Both the position numbers and the translations under genes were made by a program. Shown one piece after another: positions 42,951-55,900 of a stretch of 64,000 bases of DNA. The stretch comes from Stichopus chloronotus (Eukaryota > Echinodermata > Holothuroidea > Aspidochirotida > Stichopodidae). The stretch spans positions 2,356,001 to 2,420,000 of the forward strand of contig SFZH01000008.1 of NCBI GenBank assembly GCA_021234535.1. Reading direction: 5' to 3'. A model generated the notes under the pieces. That model saw nothing but the letters and a program-made list of their open reading frames with translations. It was not told the DNA's origin and made no database searches. Numbering within the stretch: the first letter of the stretch is position 1; each line of letters opens with the position of its first letter.

Positions 42951-45900
42951 TACTACTCATTTCTACTAGTACTACGTACTAACTCATTTCTGAGTTAAAG
43001 GCAAATAACTATCGCTCATCAGATACCGCAGTTGCCATTGAATAAGTCCTCGGCAAATAGGTACCAAGGCCTCTTCTCTAGTATCACATATTATGAAGTT
43101 AACTCTGCAAATATGACGCAAATGACATGAGAGACTGGTTTGGCTAGACTAAAAGTTCAGGATTATGTTTGCAAACTTTTCGTAGCTTTTTGAATGTAGC
43201 GCCACCAAACCTGTACACCATGAAAAGCGTACCTGTTTGAAGGTAGCAGACGTAAAGAACTGCCAACGAGCGTGATCAGATTATGAACTGACAGTAGTGA
43301 CACCAGCGGTGAGTTCCCAGTCACACCCTCACCCCAGTTCACAGTGATAAAGGCAGTAGACCCATTGGACCATGCCCCTCCTCATATTTCCCAGCCTACA
43401 AAAAAAAGTATGAATAGAAAACTTTAGAAAATCTGTTGTTATACCAAGGACTTTGACTGCTCCCTAATTATTGAGTTCCCTCAAGTGATTAAACTTGAGC
43501 AGTCATTAAAAAGGATTTCAGTGTATGGGCAAATAATTCAGTTACACAGTGCAATATGTCATTACAGGGGCTAGGAAGTGCCACTTATTAGGCTGGGAGA
43601 TCTGAGGGGTTTGTCACAATTTTCTAGGAGCCTATACGTAATTGCGCTCCAACTGATGGTGGCGAAGGCTCTTCTTACTCTGTAAAGCTCTGTAAGTCTC
43701 CGAAACAGTTGACAAGGGGATTTATTGCAAATTTATGCTAATCCGATTAAATATTCTCTGATGTAATAAGTCAATGAAGGGATGAGAACAGCTTCGAGTG
43801 TCGTTTTTGTGTGATCTATCACTTTTAGACGAACATCCAAGTAATCTTCAGTCACCCGGCTGCTTATAATCTAGCTGAAAACGATTGCGTAGAAAAAAAG
43901 CTTTGATGCTAGGTTCTTTGCATACAGTCAACTCAAAACCAATGTCTCAAAAATCAAAACGACTGATTATCTCTTTGGAATCAAAACAGACTGGTTTATA
44001 AGAAATAGACCTTTGTCATATGCAAATGACGAGAACGGTCATATGCACCTCCCTGATCTCATGCCACATAGCCTGCACTCTCAAACTTAGTAGTTCTGTG
44101 ATTGCTTGCTCCATGCATCCCCCATCCCAGGCACCCCATCCTGTTAAAATTACTTAACCTGTAGTGCTGTGGACTCGAAATTCACCGGGCAATAAATAAA
44201 TTAAAGTAAATGAAAAGTAAATCTGGGTAGCTTTTAGTTTAATTTTATTTTGTAGAATGCACATATAAGAACCCCATTTTCAATGATTAGCCTAGTACTT
44301 TACATTATCATTTCGTTGTACTTTCTATCTGGTTATTTTCTGATCATTTAGCATTTGTCTTTTTTCTAGTTAATTGAATTGACATTCACTGCAAAAGCAA
44401 GCGCAAAATAACGGCTGCTTAGATTCCACTTATCAGCCTGGAAAATGCCATTTTGGCTTCTGAGAGGCCCTGAATTTTTTTCAAAATTTACTGCGCCAAC
44501 CGATGCGGCGCTCCGCTTTATAGATTGTCATTCCATGTACTCACTCATCATGGCAGTCCTGTGATTGGCCCGCTCTTTCGGAAAATCATGCCTACGCTAT
44601 TTCATACTCAGTTGAAGTGTAGTAGGGTAACAATGTATATCCTTGATACAATGTAGTATGTCCTTGTTTATGAGACTAAATGTTTCACCCATAGTAATAG
44701 AGATGACGGAATTATCAACCTGTCCACGCGTATACCGTTGAAAGTGGAATAAAATCTTCAGGGCGCCGCGGATCAACGATTATTTTTAGGGGGTCCAACA
44801 TAACTAGTCACATTTCAAACTTTCTAAGCAAATCGACACCATCAGTTAGCGCAGACCACCCTAGAAATTTTTTTCTTCATTAAACGATCCCAGATGGCCG
44901 GAAACGCGGCACTCTCCGGCTAAGTGCTTTAAGCTGCATGCCACCAGTCTTTCAAAAGAAATGTAATGTCTGCAACATCTCAATTAATGAAAAAAAATAT
45001 GAAAAATGGTGATACATATCAAATTAGTTGAGATGTTATACGAATTCTCAGAAATTATGCATCCTCTTTCATTTCTTCTTTGCCCCCTCTTTTTCATTGG
45101 GCCTCAGTCCCAGGGTCCAGTCCCAGTTTTTCCTTTTTTTTATTTTAGGGCGGGCATTAGGGAGTAGGGCGTTCACCTCCACTTACATTTTGCTTAAACT
45201 GATACTCGTTTTATATATGGTATTTATGTAAAGGTTCTTAAATCTACCTGTTAATCTTTCGAGTGTGTCTGTAATTCTATAAAAAAAGCGATGTGACTGA
45301 ATTGACGACATAGGAAGTTCCTTTTTCTTTTCTTACTGTCTGTAAGATTTAATTTTTTTTAATACATGGCATGTAAAGCTACAATTGTTTGAGTTCATTT
45401 CCGGTGTGGTAAACCCCTCTGTCTCACTTCGACCCTGGCTTCACCCAAGACGATGGTGTCACTTCTCAGGTTGTACCAAGTGATTGGACGACCATGTACT
45501 CCCCCCCCCCCCCCAGTTCCGACCTCTCTCAGCAACCGTTTTTTTTTTCTGCAAGAGTCAAAGGGAGCCAATGAAGGAAAAAATATCCTGCGATCTAGAG
45601 GTACTTTTTATTTATTTTTTTTTTCTGGCGGGTCAAGGCTACGAGCCCGTCGGAGTAACTGCGGTGTCATGATAGGGAAGTAATGTAAACTTGAGGATGG
45701 AAAATTATTTTATGACACATATCAGTAATATAACATAAAAAAAAAAGTCCTAGATATGAAACCTTGTAAAATAGGCCTACCCTTTTTTTTCTAATCAGGA
45801 TCGTTTCCGCGGTTGTTACTAACTTTCGCTGATTTTAATGCCAATCGTCCTGCCCTCGTTTCTGCATAATTTGTAAAGTAAACTCCTGTGACTATAAGGT

Positions 45901-46374
45901 CGCGTTCTGTCACATCATGAACTTCCGTGACGTATTGAATAGCCTGTAGCTGGCTATGGTTGCAATCTGATTGGCTGTATCACTGATTTCGTAAATGTTT
46001 ACCAATAATGAGAAAAATATGTGCTTAATTTCTTTAGACATTCCTTGAACTGTCTACTCCCTGACCAATTCTCTTAATGTCCCAGTGCTCATAACTTGTC
46101 TGCTTTTAGTGATCACTTAACACTACATTTATCTATATGGATCATTTATCAATTTTATTAAGAATGTTTAGCTTTTCTTCAACACTAAACTATTTCCTGT
46201 ATTCTTAATGTCATGTTAGGGAAGGAAATTGAAAAATGTAAGAGGAGATCTAGATATCAGCCCATGGTTGTTTCATGGTTTCACTCATGAGCGTCCGGTT
46301 TGTTTGTGAGGTGTTTCTTTTCTACGAAAGCCCGATAGGGCCATGTTAGGGCCATGCTGTTCATTAAGTTGTTA

Positions 46375-46510
46375 AAATTAAAAATTGGAAATTTTAATTT
46401 GATTAATCGAACGATATAATTTGATTAATTAAATTATTAATTTATATTAACAAAATATTAATTTGATTAATCAAATTTATTCAAATTCTAAATTTAAGTT
46501 GCTTTATCAA
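46375..46510. repeat. AT-rich, self-complementary stretch
   Basis: Repeated TTTGATTAATCAAAT and TAATTTGATTAA words give many short palindromes about 0.4 kb upstream of the NOC2L start. The function is unknown and it may be simple low-complexity DNA. Confidence 0.6.
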
Positions 46511-46903
46511 TTATCAAGTTGTTAAATAATTGGATTTTTTTTTTCATGTTCATGTGTGTTATCATATAAAACTTGAAAAAACTTTCACATATCCCTATAG
46601 GCTTCCATGTTTTGCTTTCTGGCCTGACTTTGAAAAATGGCGTTCAATAACCTTCCATTTGCACGTGTGAACGTTGCGCAACATGTTTGACTGATAAAGG
46701 TATTAGTTACACACATTTTTCACATATACAGAATTACTGAATGGAGCGTGTTGTACCCAGTGATACTGATGGTGGTACTGACACTGCTGGTGCTGCTATC
46801 TGATCGACGAAAATTTCCAACATTTTAGCCAGCTGTAGATAGCAGTGGTTCAGTACATTGCTCTTAAAAAACTCAGATCGATACCATTTCAAAATCCGTT
46901 AGA

Positions 46904-46920
46904 ATGAAAGGGAAGAAACG
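46904..46920 (+). CDS. NOC2L: NOC2L exon 1
   Basis: 17 coding nt (MKGKK plus two bases of Arg), donor CG|GTAAGT. The joined sequence [20 protein letters not shown] aligns with the vertebrate RKRRLAELTVDEFLASG start, which supports this tiny exon. Confidence 0.9.
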
Positions 46921-49900
46921 GTAAGTACTAACTACTAAACGTTACCAAAGCCTAAGTTAGTAGTAGGAATAAGTTAATGTACTGTATCATAGTTCATACG
47001 AGTACGATTCATGCAGGTGTTACTGTTGGGCTAGGTCTAGCCTGTGATACTATAGTTAGGCCTATATGCAAACTGGCTGAAGTTAAACTGCTGCCCATGC
47101 AGCTGTTAATCTACCCATGCAGCATTATGTCAAATGCAATCTTGAGTTTTGACTCTGAAAAACCTTAGTAGCTGAGACTTGCTGTATGGTATTTGTCCTT
47201 CCAGCATCATGATGATTTAAACAATCAAAGTAAAATGCAGTCATCTGAAACACATATCCCTCTTACTGTCTTAGATCATGTATTATGGGGTGAACATCGA
47301 AAGGGCTATTAAGGAAATTTATCACCTATAAAAGTCGGAACGCTTGCTTATGAATCAGTATTGTCTGAAATGAATATGTATTCATTGCAACGAAAAAGTG
47401 TGTCACTGATAGATCGGCAAACAGACTTGCTACTTTCCATAAGGCTAGATTAGGCCTCCTTGCCTTGCCTCTTGTCAACCTCTCACAACCGGTCCTGAGG
47501 CCTTCTAGACACCACTTCTTGAACAGCTATAACATCATCCCAACCAATAAGGACAGTTACAAGTTTAGCTTTTTCCTCATACCGTCAGAGACTGGAACCT
47601 ACTCCCCCAGAACATAACAGATCTCGAGGATCCCAAGCAATTCAAGAACTCTGTCTTGAGGATCCTCAGACAGGAGGATTGATGTTCTTCACATGCGCAC
47701 ACCGAATCCTGCACGTTTGACTCCATCCAGAGTGTTGTGCAGTACCTTTCCAGATCCAGACAAAACTGACTTTCCGCAAGTTGCCTGTCGAGTGCGCCTA
47801 CCGTTGACTTAGTTGACTAAGTGTGGAAATGACAAAAAATTCTGGCGTGTTTCACTATTTCAATGTGCCTAACCTAGTAACCTGAGCTTTCAAAAGTTGT
47901 GATTTGTGAATGCTAGGCTACGCGCACTCGATGAGCCCTTGCAGTCAATGGCCACCTTTCTATAAAGCTCTTTTTTATGTGGCATTATTTTTGTTGTTGA
48001 GTTGCTCAATATGACAGTACAACTATAACACTGTGCTTATGCAGAACTGCAACATCATTAAAAATACTTTAAGAAAAATGAGGGTACAACTGTAGAATAC
48101 CCCACCAATAGGGCAATTTGAAACCTCACTGAGCTTCCGGAGGTGCAGTCGCAGTCATATATAAGCTGTCCTACACTACAAAATAACAGGTAAGTGTGTG
48201 CCTCCACTGCTACCAAGACTGCACCTCCAACGGCGACTGGAGGCTCAGTGGACTTAAAAGACTTTTGAAGAAAGATAACCTACACTAGGAGCCATGCACT
48301 CATATTGAGTCATTCTCAGAATAACACACGAATGTATATGCAGCCACTGGGCCTCCACTCGGGACTGGAGGCTTAGTGGACTTAAAAGATTTTTTAAAGA
48401 CAAAACATTCACTCATATAAGAAGAAAACATTCAACAGCGCCTGTATAGTTTATAAAAGGTGTTCTTTGACCATGGCAGGGTATATGCATTTGTGCATTC
48501 TGGCTTTCTGTTTTTCCTTCTTTTACCTCTTTCTTGGGTGTTTCCTATTTTTCTTTTGTTTTTGTTTTGTACTTGTATTTTGTTTAAGGAGAATTCACAC
48601 CACAAACTCCATGGAACATGCTCTGAGTTCCTCCCAAGTCAATTGTTTACGTGTGCTTTTTTTTCTTATTCATGTACATACTCTTTAAAGTTGACTCAAA
48701 TAAATGTTCATGAAAGAATTTTCACTCTTAAAATCTAAAATGTGTACATTACAGACACTGTAAATATTGCAGATGAACCTCATTTTCACATGTTGTTATT
48801 ATATCGCACAGTGTACCACAGTTGCAAATTTCAATTTATATATCCACTCATTTGACATACACTCTGACTGTATGACCTACAGCATACCGTACGTACTATT
48901 CAGCATCTCCATTCTATTTACTACAACATTGCTATTGACCAAGATACTCTAAACACATGCTAAGAAGTTTTCATAATCTCAGAATTTGTCAGTCCAACAC
49001 CGCATCAGTCCAGCTTTGCCAAGATTCAGTTTCTCCCAGGTGTGCCTGAATCCATCAATCTTCTGTTTTCTCCTCCATATGACAATAAAGCACTGCAGTC
49101 CACCCCCCCCCCCCTCGCTTCTGAATATCTTCACGTCTCAGTGTGCTAATATACAAATATTGAGCTGAAGATTGTTTTCAATGTAGTGGTTTGTGAGCTC
49201 AATTAATTTTCCCATGATGCATCTGGCCTGAGAATCTGCATACTGTACAGTTCAGATGACATCATTCATTTTAGTAGCCTCAGATGACAATTCCTTTTTG
49301 TCGCTTTCTCACTTCTCAGACAACTGGAGGATGTCAGTGTAGATGACTTCATGGCCACAGGTCTGGACTCTGATGAAGAAGACTCAGAAAATGAGATGGA
49401 TGAGGCAGAAAATGAAGAAGTTGACACAGATGCTGAAGAAGATACCAAAGGCTCCGAAGAAAATGAAACCATCAGTCAAAGCAAAGACAAGAAAAAGTAA
49501 AGTTCTTTATTTTTTTTCTTTGTTTCTTTCTGGTTTTCATCTGGAAGAGGACCTTCCACTCTTGACCAATTTTGAGTCCAGGAATAACCATACTCAGTTC
49601 TGGAATTGGTTCTGAGTCTGAACTCTGGTATGACTGTACAGACCTGACCTGTGGCTTGCATGAAACATTGCAGGAGCTAATTGCAATGGTTTAAAAAAGG
49701 AAACCTCCTTTGATAAGTTCTACATCAAGAGAGGTTTACAAACTAAGGTGTAATCAAGTTAACATCACATTTTTATTATTTGAAATCATTGCCTACTGAC
49801 AGTGAGATGTACAATTGTGCTGATTGCCTTCATGTTTCATTTTGCCCCTCTCATCCCCCCCCCCCCGTACCGGTAGAGATGACTCATCTTTAAGTATTTT

Positions 49901-52900
49901 TATCATTCAGAGGTAGAGAAGGGGTCATAGCAAAACACAAGCAGACACTGAACAAACTGGAAGAGAAAGATCCTGAATTTTTCGATTTTCTGAAGAAGGA
50001 GGACCAGAAGTTGTTGACTTTTGATGATTCGGACATCTCGGACGAAGAAGATGATGACAACGACGAAGATGACAGTGATGAAGAAGATGTCGGGAAGGCT
50101 GAAATAGCACCAGTGCACTATGACCTGGAAGAAGATGGGGAATCTGAAGAAGGAGAGGCAGAAGATGAAGAGGAGACCAAGAAGGCTGCCAAAGAGAAGA
50201 GGAAGGAGAAACAAGAGAGAAAGGAGAAGAAGAAAGAGATGAAGAGAAAGGAAAAAATGTATCACAAACCAAGTCTTGAAGAGAAGGTAATTTTGAGGGG
50301 ACCTCTTCCCATTTTGAAGATTAATCTGTGAAAAGTAATTTGTGATATAATCTCAGGTTAAATGTTCAAGTTGATATCTGCTTGCTTTTTTTGGCAGTAC
50401 TAAGTTACCCCATCGCCTTAGATGTTCAATCACAGAAGGTCACAAAACTTCAGTTGTTGACTGCCAGAGGGATAGTTGTTCATTTTTGTTCAGCCCCTGT
50501 AACAACAGGGCTGGAGAAATCTCTTATGGGGGGGGGGGGAAATGCCTGAAAGGAAATAACCCTCTTGCAGTTGGGGGATGGCTAAATACCTGAAATGTCA
50601 TGTATGTAATATAATATCAAGAAGAGCACTGTTTTCCAAGAAAGGTACTTCATTAGGAACCTTGGGGAGTAAAAATCTCAACTTTTCCCCTACCCCACTT
50701 TTCTGGTGCTGGCTTTGGTCAATAAAGTTAAATGATATCATAAAACTAAGATGATTGATGTCCTTCTTTGGCAGTTAAGTCAGACATTTGGTTGTTTAAC
50801 ATGGACCTTTTGAGTCATGGAATAAAGTTTCTTTGAAGTTTGTTCATAGACTTTGATATCTCCACCATGTTTCCTTACATCTCTTCATACGACAGGGTTT
50901 TCTTCTTTAAACATGTCAAATTCCCTTCCACAGCTTGAAGTGCACAGTGATGAGGAAGACTTTGCAAAGGAGGAAGAAGATGCAGAGGAAAATGTGGAAG
51001 GCCAAATTAAGGTCACCATGGCGATGATAGAAGACTGGGATGTCAAGATGCAGAGTGGTTCCATCGGTGCCTTTAAGGACACTGTGAGGGCGCTCTCAGC
51101 TGCAGTCTGTCACATCCAGAAGAAAACCTCACCAAAAAATATCAAATTTTTCATAAAAGGGAGCACAAGTAAGTTTCATAACTTGCAACTTGGACTTGGG
51201 TACTTGGATATGAATTGTGGACATGGTGCAAACACTATTGCTGGTATTTGAAGATTCTCCAAGTCGATTTCGTGGGATTCATTCCATGGCAGCTGCTGCC
51301 ACCTCTTTTTCTTTCCAAAGTACTGCAAGTTTACAACAGGAGGTGACTGGCATCCTCAAAACTCCGAGAGTGACTTGTTCCTTAGAGTTCTGTCTGTTCT
51401 TTTTTTATTTTGTTCTCCTGTCTTACTTTTGCCGTATGTTAGAGTTGCCCTTGATTCAAGTGGGAATATAGTTTGTCCGTGGCCGATTACATCGTCATTT
51501 TTCTACTCCTTTCTGTTAGCCTTCAATGCCATCGTGACCCTCTGCCTGAGGAGGGCCTACCCTCTTCTCCAGACATTTCTGCAGATGGACGAGCAGGCTG
51601 TCAAAAAGATGACCCTTCCGAGCGCGGCCAAAAACTGGAACAAGGTGGCGCTGGCGGTGAAGTCTTACTTGGTGCAGCTGATGCCGTTGATCAAGGGAAT
51701 CACAGATCCGAAACTGGTGGCTGCCCTCCTGAGACACGTCCACAAGATGATACCATACTTTGCATGCTACCCACAAATAGCCAGCAAGCTTGTCACATAC
51801 CTCGTCGAATGGTGGAGCACCTCGGAGGAGACCGTCAGAATCCTCTCCTTCGTCTGTCTCTTCTCCCTCACGAGACACATGAAGAATGCCAAGCTGGACT
51901 TTATCTTAAAGGTATCTCCAATTTTGTGTGGACTATATAGAACAGATTACACTCTTGCTGGAATGGGAGCAAGACAGATTTAATTCTTCCCAAGACTTGG
52001 CAATTTCATAAATGGTCATGATTATCAAAGTTGCCATGAAAGTTGGCAGTATTTCCTTGTTGAGAATGATTTGAAAAATGTGTTTGAAGAAGGAGACTGT
52101 GGTAATATTTTGACCTGTTTGTAGCCTTCAATGCTTTTACACAGTCTGTAATGTCACAACCAAATCACACCTCTGCTCAAATTTCCAAGTTGTTGAAATG
52201 AGTTGCCCCTAAATCGAAACTTTCAGGTTTAATGTAAGGAAAGCATGGAAAGATGAAGGTATCATCTGCATTGATATTAAATGCGATCATGTTCAATGAG
52301 GAAAAGTTTCCCTCTGTTAAGTGAAAAGAAGCTAAGGTTTTCACTCTTGATGTCCAACAGAAAATGTACTTGAGTTACGTCAGGAACTCTCGGTTCACCT
52401 CTCTGAGCACCCTGCCTGTCATCATGTTCATGCAGCATTCCTTGATGGAGATGTTCGCCTTGGATACCAAAGTGACTTACCAGCATGCTTTCGTTTACAT
52501 CAGACAGCTGGCTATTCATCTGAGGAATGCCATGACCATCAAGAAAAAGGTGAGGAAATCTCAAGTCAGTTTGCTACAAGAATAGATCCGACATCAGTCA
52601 CAGTCACTCAAAATTCACTCAAAGCTATCAGACAGATTAAGGAAGGAAATAGACACTAATTTAGTGGTTTCTTTCCATGTGAAGATTTAAAAGGTTCTGC
52701 AAACAGCAAACCAAAATGGTTATCTTTTATTGATATATTAGCATTGCAAGTTTTCCCATTGATAACCTGAAGGAAGTCTGTTATGTCCTAACAAAGTCAC
52801 AATAGAAAGAGTTGAGTTCTTTGTTTTTTTTCAGTTATTTTTTTGTTTTGTAGAAATGAAAATAGAGGTATTTGCACGGTTCCCACGGGTCCTTGAAAGT

Positions 52901-55900
52901 CCTTGAAATCCTTGAAAAAGATTGTAGTCCTGGAAATTCCCTTATATTTGAATTTTTCCCAAAAGTCCTTGAACAAGAAAAAGTCCTTTAAAAGTCCTTG
53001 AAAACTCCAGCAGTTATGCAAACTTTTGTCACTACCTGACACTCAAACCTTATTAATATTTCATTATTTGTAAGTTGCATAAAGGTTACATTAAGTTTGA
53101 AGTGGCTGTTAGGCCTACAGTATCTCACCAATAGATTTCCAGAAACTGCAGCAGATTCAGCCAATTGATCCAAATTTCTGTCATAATATAGTATCTGGCA
53201 CCCAAAATGTATTAATGTCTCATTATTTCTAACTTGGGGTGAAGATTAAACTTTGTACTGGTTAAGCTGATATCATACCATGCTAATCACCAACCAAACT
53301 TTAACAAACAGCGACAAATTTAACATTTTAAATCATAATAATTTAAAATTTGCTGTTGTCTTTAAAAGGTTACTTGGGGTATGGCATGGCAGTCAGTTCA
53401 TGTGGGGTTAATTGACTAGGAGAACATGTCCAAATTGTCCACACTGGTTCAGAACTTTACATTACTTTGAAGACTTCTGCCATACCAATTTTACTGCAAA
53501 TCTAATATGAATAACATAAAATTTGTGATGAGTCCTATATTCAACAGTGTATGGAATACTGATTGGTTTTCATCGGTGCGACGGTTTGAATGTTTCATTC
53601 CTCATATATATATTATTAATATCCTTAATGGGTGTTGTCAGTATAACATACTGTATTCCTATTTCATACTAAAAGAATGCTTAAGATAAACCTTGAATAA
53701 AGGCTCTTTGTCCTTGAAAAGTCCTTGAAATTGGTTTTTAAAATTGTGTGGGAACCCTGTATTTGGGACCTTTTTTTTTTTAAATTTATGCTTGTAATCA
53801 TAATTAACAAGAAAAATGAGAGCCAAGATCTCTTGTTTTCATAAGCAAAGGGAGATGTTGAGACATATCATCCTATTTTAATTTCAAATTTTGCAATATT
53901 TCTGTCTTTCTGATCATTAAGTGTTAAGGTGTTTATTCATGAGCCACCTTTTGTGTCTTTCCATTCTGCACACACAGGACTCTTACCAGTCAGTCTACAA
54001 TTGGCAGTACATCCACTGCATACATCTCTGGTGTCGTGTCCTCGGCACCCTCCACCAGGACGAGAATCTCAAACCCCTGATCTACCCACTGGTTCAAACC
54101 TCTATCGGGGTCATCAAGTAAGTGTTAAAGCGGGAGCTGTTCTCCATTCCACGATTTGTGCCCACATGGGATGTTGTGGTTGCCATAGTGGTCACATGAA
54201 AGCACATTTCTTTTCCCCTGCCCCAATTCTCTCCCCCTAAAGGGCAATCACATCCTCTCTCATGTGGAGCTGATTGCAGGTTATTATGACCAAATAAACA
54301 TTTAGCTGGTCGTTTGCCTGTTTTGCGTTTATCAGAGTGAACTTTGCGTTTCGAAGCGAAGCTGCAAAGAGTTTCAAAGTACGTATTATCACCGCACTCA
54401 CGTGGCGTGATCCCCATCTCAGTGATCAAGGCATTCACATGTAAGGTGTGCGATCAAGACTGGAAATGCACTCCTGACCTTGCTTTGGCCATTGATCATT
54501 CTCATAGCCTGGATTTGTGCCATGTCGGGACAAATGGTATTTGTGATCGCTGGCTTGGGGGAGGGGTCTACAATTATTTAATTAAAGAAAAAATCCCATC
54601 AGCGAGGGGGAGGCAGTGATGCAATGCCCCTCCCCCCCCCCAAATATGCCACCGCCAGTGATCATTTTGTTGTAATGAAACCTGATGACCAGTGTGTTCA
54701 CATGAAAAATCAAGTGTGACATTATCTCATGTTAACAGTGGGTGTGGTTACAGTATGTACTGAGGAAGTAATGTGACAATTCATGTAGTAAAATCTGGAA
54801 AATCTGCCAGCTTGACAAAGGTGGGTAAGTGACATCCTCCTTTGAAATTCCAGAGAAATTTGCCCTGAAAATTATTTCATTTTTCGTCAATTCTAAGAAA
54901 AACAATGTTGTAGCCAAGTCTGTCAAATGGATTTTTTGCATCTTTGTAAGCTTCATCAGAGGTGAATGAAAATAATATCTTTGCATTGATAAACTATTCA
55001 AGTAGTCACTGAAAAGAACCATACATTTGCAAGTTAAAGATCACCAGCAGGTTCCTCAACAAACAAAAGCTTTGGTATTGTTTGTATCACTTCGCATTGG
55101 TTTTGACTGGCAGAATGGGCGATCTAAAGTTCCAAAAAATAAAAACAAAAATGATTGATAAGTATCTCATAACAGAATGATCGAAGAAGCTGTGTGGGTG
55201 TTATTGTAAGGCAGTTAAGCCTGTTAAACTTTAAAGCCATAATCAACATAAATAAACTTTGGTGGTTAAATCTCTTAACAATTCTCCATTTTCAATGATC
55301 TTTTAGAATATCTTGAAATCGTAAATGTCTTTGTTTTCTCTTTCGGTAGACTGATCCCTGCTGCTAAGTATTACCCGATCAGATTTCATGTCATAAGGTC
55401 GTTGAACACTCTCTCAGCTGCTACCGGGGTATTTATCCCGCTGCTACCATTCTTGACAGAGGTCGGTCATATTCCGGTTATGTTTTCCTCATGACTTTTG
55501 TATTTGTTGTTATTTTGTTTAGTTGTGCTTCACAAAGAACACTAAATATCATTGGAGGGTATTGAGTTGTTGGTCTGTATCTTATCACTGACTTTCCTCA
55601 AGGAAGATGATTATTTTGGCAAGAGTACTCTTTCACCATGCCTTTAGGAACATCCCTTTAAGCAGAGCAGTCAGTCCTTTATGGTTAAAGTGAATAAATG
55701 TTGTGGCTTTTAAAGCAATTAAGTTTAGCATATCTGAGATTTGGGGTTAAATCCTTGGCCATGACACACAGAGATAGGTTTCATCAAAGATTAATCTAAG
55801 GTTTTCTCATCTGAACTGACCTTGGGGGAAACAAAAAACAAATTTGATCTTAAAATTGTTAAATTGGTATTCACCTAACATATGGTATTAGTACATAGGC

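Larger units (their letters stand above)
39320..46903. other. Divergent intergenic region between CCDC150 and NOC2L
   Basis: About 7.6 kb between the two start codons, transcribed outward on both sides. No conserved coding exon found. It contains a candidate CCDC150 5' UTR donor (42941-42950), an inverted repeat pair (41890/42281), a 13-15 base poly-C (about 45500) and a very AT-rich segment (46375-46510). No clear TATA box was identified for either gene. Confidence 0.6.
46921..49319 (+). other. NOC2L intron 1
   Basis: 2.4 kb. It holds a LINE reverse-transcriptase tail fragment (47500-47690), short direct and inverted repeats (48120-48410) and a poly-C run (about 49103). No coding exon recognised. 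Confidence 0.65.
52550..53977 (+). other. NOC2L intron 6
   Basis: 1.4 kb, more than half occupied by the hAT-type element 52876-53758; no other feature. Confidence 0.7.

Noticed and set aside
49903..50272. Two long Leu/Ser-rich minus-strand frames
   Set aside because: Shadows of the acidic GAA/GAT-rich NOC2L exon 3.
51375..51983. 202-codon plus-strand open frame as an intronless gene
   Set aside because: The open frame overruns both ends of NOC2L exon 5; splice sites at 51519/51520 and 51911/51912 join in phase to neighbours.
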